64,000 nt of DNA from Manihot esculenta (lineage: Eukaryota; Streptophyta; Magnoliopsida; Malpighiales; Euphorbiaceae): NCBI RefSeq assembly GCF_001659605.2, contig NC_035162.2:24416661-24480660 (forward strand), written 5' to 3'. A model generated the notes under the pieces. The model was not told the origin of the DNA and did not search any database. It saw only the letters and a list, made by a program, of their open reading frames with translations. Shown piece after piece: positions 61,302 through 64,000 of the stretch (within the stretch, counting starts at the first letter, position 1; every line of letters begins with the position of its first letter). The translations under genes and the position numbers were made by a program.

Positions 61302-62425
61302 TTAAATCTTGAGAGATTTACAATTTAGTCCCTGAGTATTGTCATTATTAACAAGTCAGTCCCTGTATTTTTAGAAACCTATTAAAACGTCCTTATCTTT
61401 TCTCTCCGTCAACGAAATAGTCCTTCCGTCTATTTTTGCCATTAAAAATATAGTAAAAGACTAAATTACCCCTTCTTTTCCTCCTCCTCCTCCTCCTCCT
61501 TCTTCATCGATTCTTCCCCATTCTTCTGCTTCTGCTTCTGCTTCTTCTTCTGCTTCTTCTTCTTCTTCTTCTTCTTCTTTTTCTTCTTCTTCTTCTCCTT
61601 CTTCTTTTTCTTCTTCTTTTTCTTCTTTTTCTTCTTCTCCTTCATCGTCATCATCTTCTTCTTTTTTTTTCTTCTCCTTCTTCTGCTTCTTCTTTTTCTT
61701 TTTTTTTTTTTTCTTCTTCTTCTCCTTCATCATCATCATCATCTTCTTTTTTTTTCTTCTTCTCCTTCATCATCATCATCATCTTCTTCTTTTTTTTTTC
61801 TTCTTCTCCTTCTTCTCCTTCTTCTTTTTCTTCTTTTTCTTCTTCTTCTTCTCCTTCATCATCACCATCTTCTTCTTTTTTTTTTCTTCTTCTCCTTCTT
61901 TTTCTTCTTTTTCTTCTTCTTCTTCTTCTCCTTCTTCTTTTTCTTCTTTTTCTTCTTCTTCTTCTTTTTCTTCTTCTTCTTCTTTTTTCTTCTTTTTTAA
62001 GGAGGAGGAGGAGGAGGAGGAGGAAGAACTATTTCGTTGACGGAAAGAAACGATAAGGACGTTTTAATAGATGTGAAAAAAGATAGGACTATTTTGTTGA
62101 CGAAAAGAAACGATAAGGACGTTTTAATAGATATGAGAAAAGATAAAAACGTTTTAATAGATTTTTTAAAATGTAGGGACTGACTTGTTAATAATAGCAA
62201 TATCTAAGGACTAAATAAGAGATTTTATTTGAGGATAAAATTGGATTTTAAAAATTTTCTCTCTCATCCTTTATCTAATTTTAACGGAAAAAAGGACGGA
62301 TTGACCATTTCGTTAACGGAAAAGAAAAGATAAGGACATTTTAATAGGTTTCTAAAAATACAGGGACTAACTTGTTAATAATGGCAATACCCAGGGACTA
62401 AATTGTAAATCTCTCTTAAAATCTT
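61302..62425. mobile_element. Mutator-like non-autonomous element with 120-bp TIRs, inside the copia pol
   Basis: The element spans 61311-62415. The left end 61311-61430 and the inverted right end 62295-62415 match over about 120 bases at roughly 90% or better, starting GAGAGATTTACAATTTAGTC. Direct repeats TTAAATCTT (61302-61310) and TTAAAATCTT (62416-62425) flank it, consistent with the 9-bp duplication of Mutator elements plus one base of drift. The related copia copy near 50978-50990 shows the site with a single copy. The inside holds a 500-bp (CTT)n-rich tract and a second, partial TIR-like stretch at 62030-62226. No transposase. Confidence 0.9.
61480..62000. repeat. Long (CTT/TTC)n low-complexity tract
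   Basis: About 500 bases of almost pure pyrimidine on the plus strand, with CAT interruptions (CATCATCATCATC). It yields Lys- and Glu-rich frames on the minus strand that are artefacts. Confidence 0.92.
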
Positions 62426-64000
62426 TACAGATTTTTAGTAATGGAATATTATTTCCTATTATTAATATGTCACCTACATATAAAATAAGAAATATAACTC
62501 CATTTCCACTAACCTTCTTATATACACAAGGTTCATCTATACTTTTGACAAAATCAAACTGTTTGACTGTTTCGTCAAAATGGATGTTCCAACTCTATGA
62601 AGTTTGCTTAAGTCCATAAATGGACCTTTGCAATTTACATAACTTATTAGAGAATTTCTTGGATTCAAAACCTTCAGGTTATGTCATGTACACATCCTCA
62701 AGAAGATTCTCATTCAGGAATGTTGTTTTGATATCCATTTGCCAAATTTCATAATCATGGTATGCTACTATTACAAGTAAAATCTTTATGGATTTAAGCA
62801 TAACTACGGTTTTATCAAACTCAATACCTTGTCTTTGTTTGTAACCTTTAACAACTAGCATGGCTTTGTACATTTATACATTGCCTTCCATGTCAGTTTT
62901 TTCTCTTAAAAAACCCACTTGAACCTAAGGGGTTTTGTTCCTTCAAGTGTATCAACCAAAGTCCATACTTGGTTAGTGTATATAGAATCCATTTTAGATT
63001 TCATTGCTTCAAGCCAATTTGAAGAATCAATGTCAGACATTAGTTCTTCATAGCTGTTAAGCTCATTAGGTATGAGTGAAACATCGTTATGGGTCTCCAC
63101 AAGAAGGTTTAACCTTATTGAAGCATGGCTTGTCCTAACAGATCTTCGCGGTAGTGCTTTAACTTGTGTTTCCATAGTAGATATTATAGTCTCTGATTTC
63201 AGTTCCATTTGAATATCTGTCTGTGGTTCTTGAACTTCTTCAAATTCTATCTAACTCCCACTGCTACTTTCAAAAGAAATGTTTTTATCAAAATATAGCA
63301 TGTTTTAAGACAAACATATTTTTTCAATGGGATGATAGAAGTAATATTCAATAATTTCTTTTGGATATCCCACAAACTCACATTTATCTGACTTAGCTCC
63401 CAACTTATCAGATATTAGACGCTTCACATAAGTATCACATCCCTAAATCTTAATGTGTGATAAGACTGACTTTTTGTTAGTCCACATCTCATATGAGATC
63501 TTATCAACAGGTTTGGATGGAACTGTATTAAGAAGGTATATTGCAATTTGCAAGGCATATCTCCAAAATGATAGAGGTAAGTCTACAAGACTCACCATGG
63601 AATGTACCATATCTAATAAAGTACAGTTTATCCTTTCTGAAACTCCATTGTATTGTAGTAATCTAGGTGGAGTCCATTGTGAGAGAATCTCATTCTCTGT
63701 TAGATAATCATGAAACTCTTGACTCAAATATTCACCACCTCGATCAAATCTAAGTGATTTAATACTTTTGTTAGTATGTTTTTCAACTTCAGATTTGAAT
63801 TCTTTGAACTTTTTAAATAATTCAGATTTACACATAACCATATTTAGTATAGTCATTAGTGAATATAATAAAATAAGAGTACCCACCTATAGCTTGGGAA
63901 GTTATTGGTTCATATACATCCATATGTATAAGGCCCAATGATTCTCGTAACCGTTCCACTTTTTCCTTTAAAAGGTGTTTTGGTCATTTTATCCATTAAA

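Larger units (their letters stand above)
60673..64000 (-). pseudogene. Copia Pol (integrase to RNase H), minus strand, split by a MULE-like element
   Basis: From right to left: integrase at 63886-63443 (LRFDRGGEYLSQEFHDYL, NGVSERINCTLLDMVHSM, SYEMWTNKK); linker at 63208-62906 (RSVRTSHASIRLNLL, then SNWLEAMKSKMDSIYTNQVW); RT at 62880-62420 (MDIKTTFLNENLLEDVYMT; the YVDD box reads YVGD, losing a catalytic Asp). After the inserted element, 61301-61002 has the RT-RNase H junction (VVYILGIKIYRNRFKRLLGL). It is less decayed than the plus-strand copy: several frames of 90-147 codons remain open. Gag and the 5' LTR are beyond the window edge. Confidence 0.9.

Noticed and set aside
61461..62200. Minus-strand Lys/Glu-rich frames (about 60-93 codons)
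   Set aside because: Simple-sequence (CTT)n translation inside a MULE-like element.
1..64000. tRNA or rRNA genes
   Set aside because: None recognised on reading. The tRNA-like words found are primer binding sites of retrotransposons.

Overview
The window is nuclear DNA of a dicot plant. Evidence is the AT-rich intergenic sequence, GT-AG introns, four plant genes whose exons can be joined in frame, and a large load of LTR retrotransposons. A woody Malpighiales or Euphorbiaceae genome (cassava or rubber-tree type) is my guess from the style of the repeats; nothing here proves it.

Host genes: (1) 423-3487 (+), a seven-exon MADS-box gene of the AGL12/XAL1 type. (2) 18910-21589 (+), a five-exon GDSL esterase/lipase with a signal peptide. 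(3) 26239-23611 (-), a three-exon gene for a 142-residue conserved plant protein of unknown function. (4) 55374-54430 (-), a single-exon DUF579 gene of the glucuronoxylan 4-O-methyltransferase (GXM) type. They look like independent genes with no shared pathway.

Almost everything else is transposable-element DNA. 3.9-9.9 kb holds a decayed copia leader, a hAT-like MITE (8-bp target duplication) and the 3' half of a Tat-type gypsy element: the end of pol, tandem repeats, then an antisense ORF remnant. 11439-18369 is a young non-autonomous LTR element (LARD) with 0.7% LTR divergence and target duplication AATAG. It contains long tandem arrays and a captured, internally deleted BTB/POZ gene fragment. 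26.7-32.2 kb has two copies of a copia LTR/leader block around a pol fragment. About 30.4-53.4 kb is a Russian-doll structure. A decayed copia element has its gag split by a solo gypsy LTR (TSD TACCT) and by a full-length chromodomain gypsy element (TSD CTACC). The gypsy element in turn carries a hAT-like element in one LTR (TSD CCTTCGGC) and another solo LTR in gag (TSD TGCCA). 53.6-54.1 kb is an RNase H remnant of LINE type. 59.2-64 kb is a second copia element on the minus strand, split by a Mutator-like element with 120-bp terminal inverted repeats.

I found no rRNA, tRNA or CRISPR array, and no operon-like host system. The most notable items are the host-gene capture in the LARD, the antisense ORF of the Tat element, and the several insertions that can each be proved by target-site duplication.
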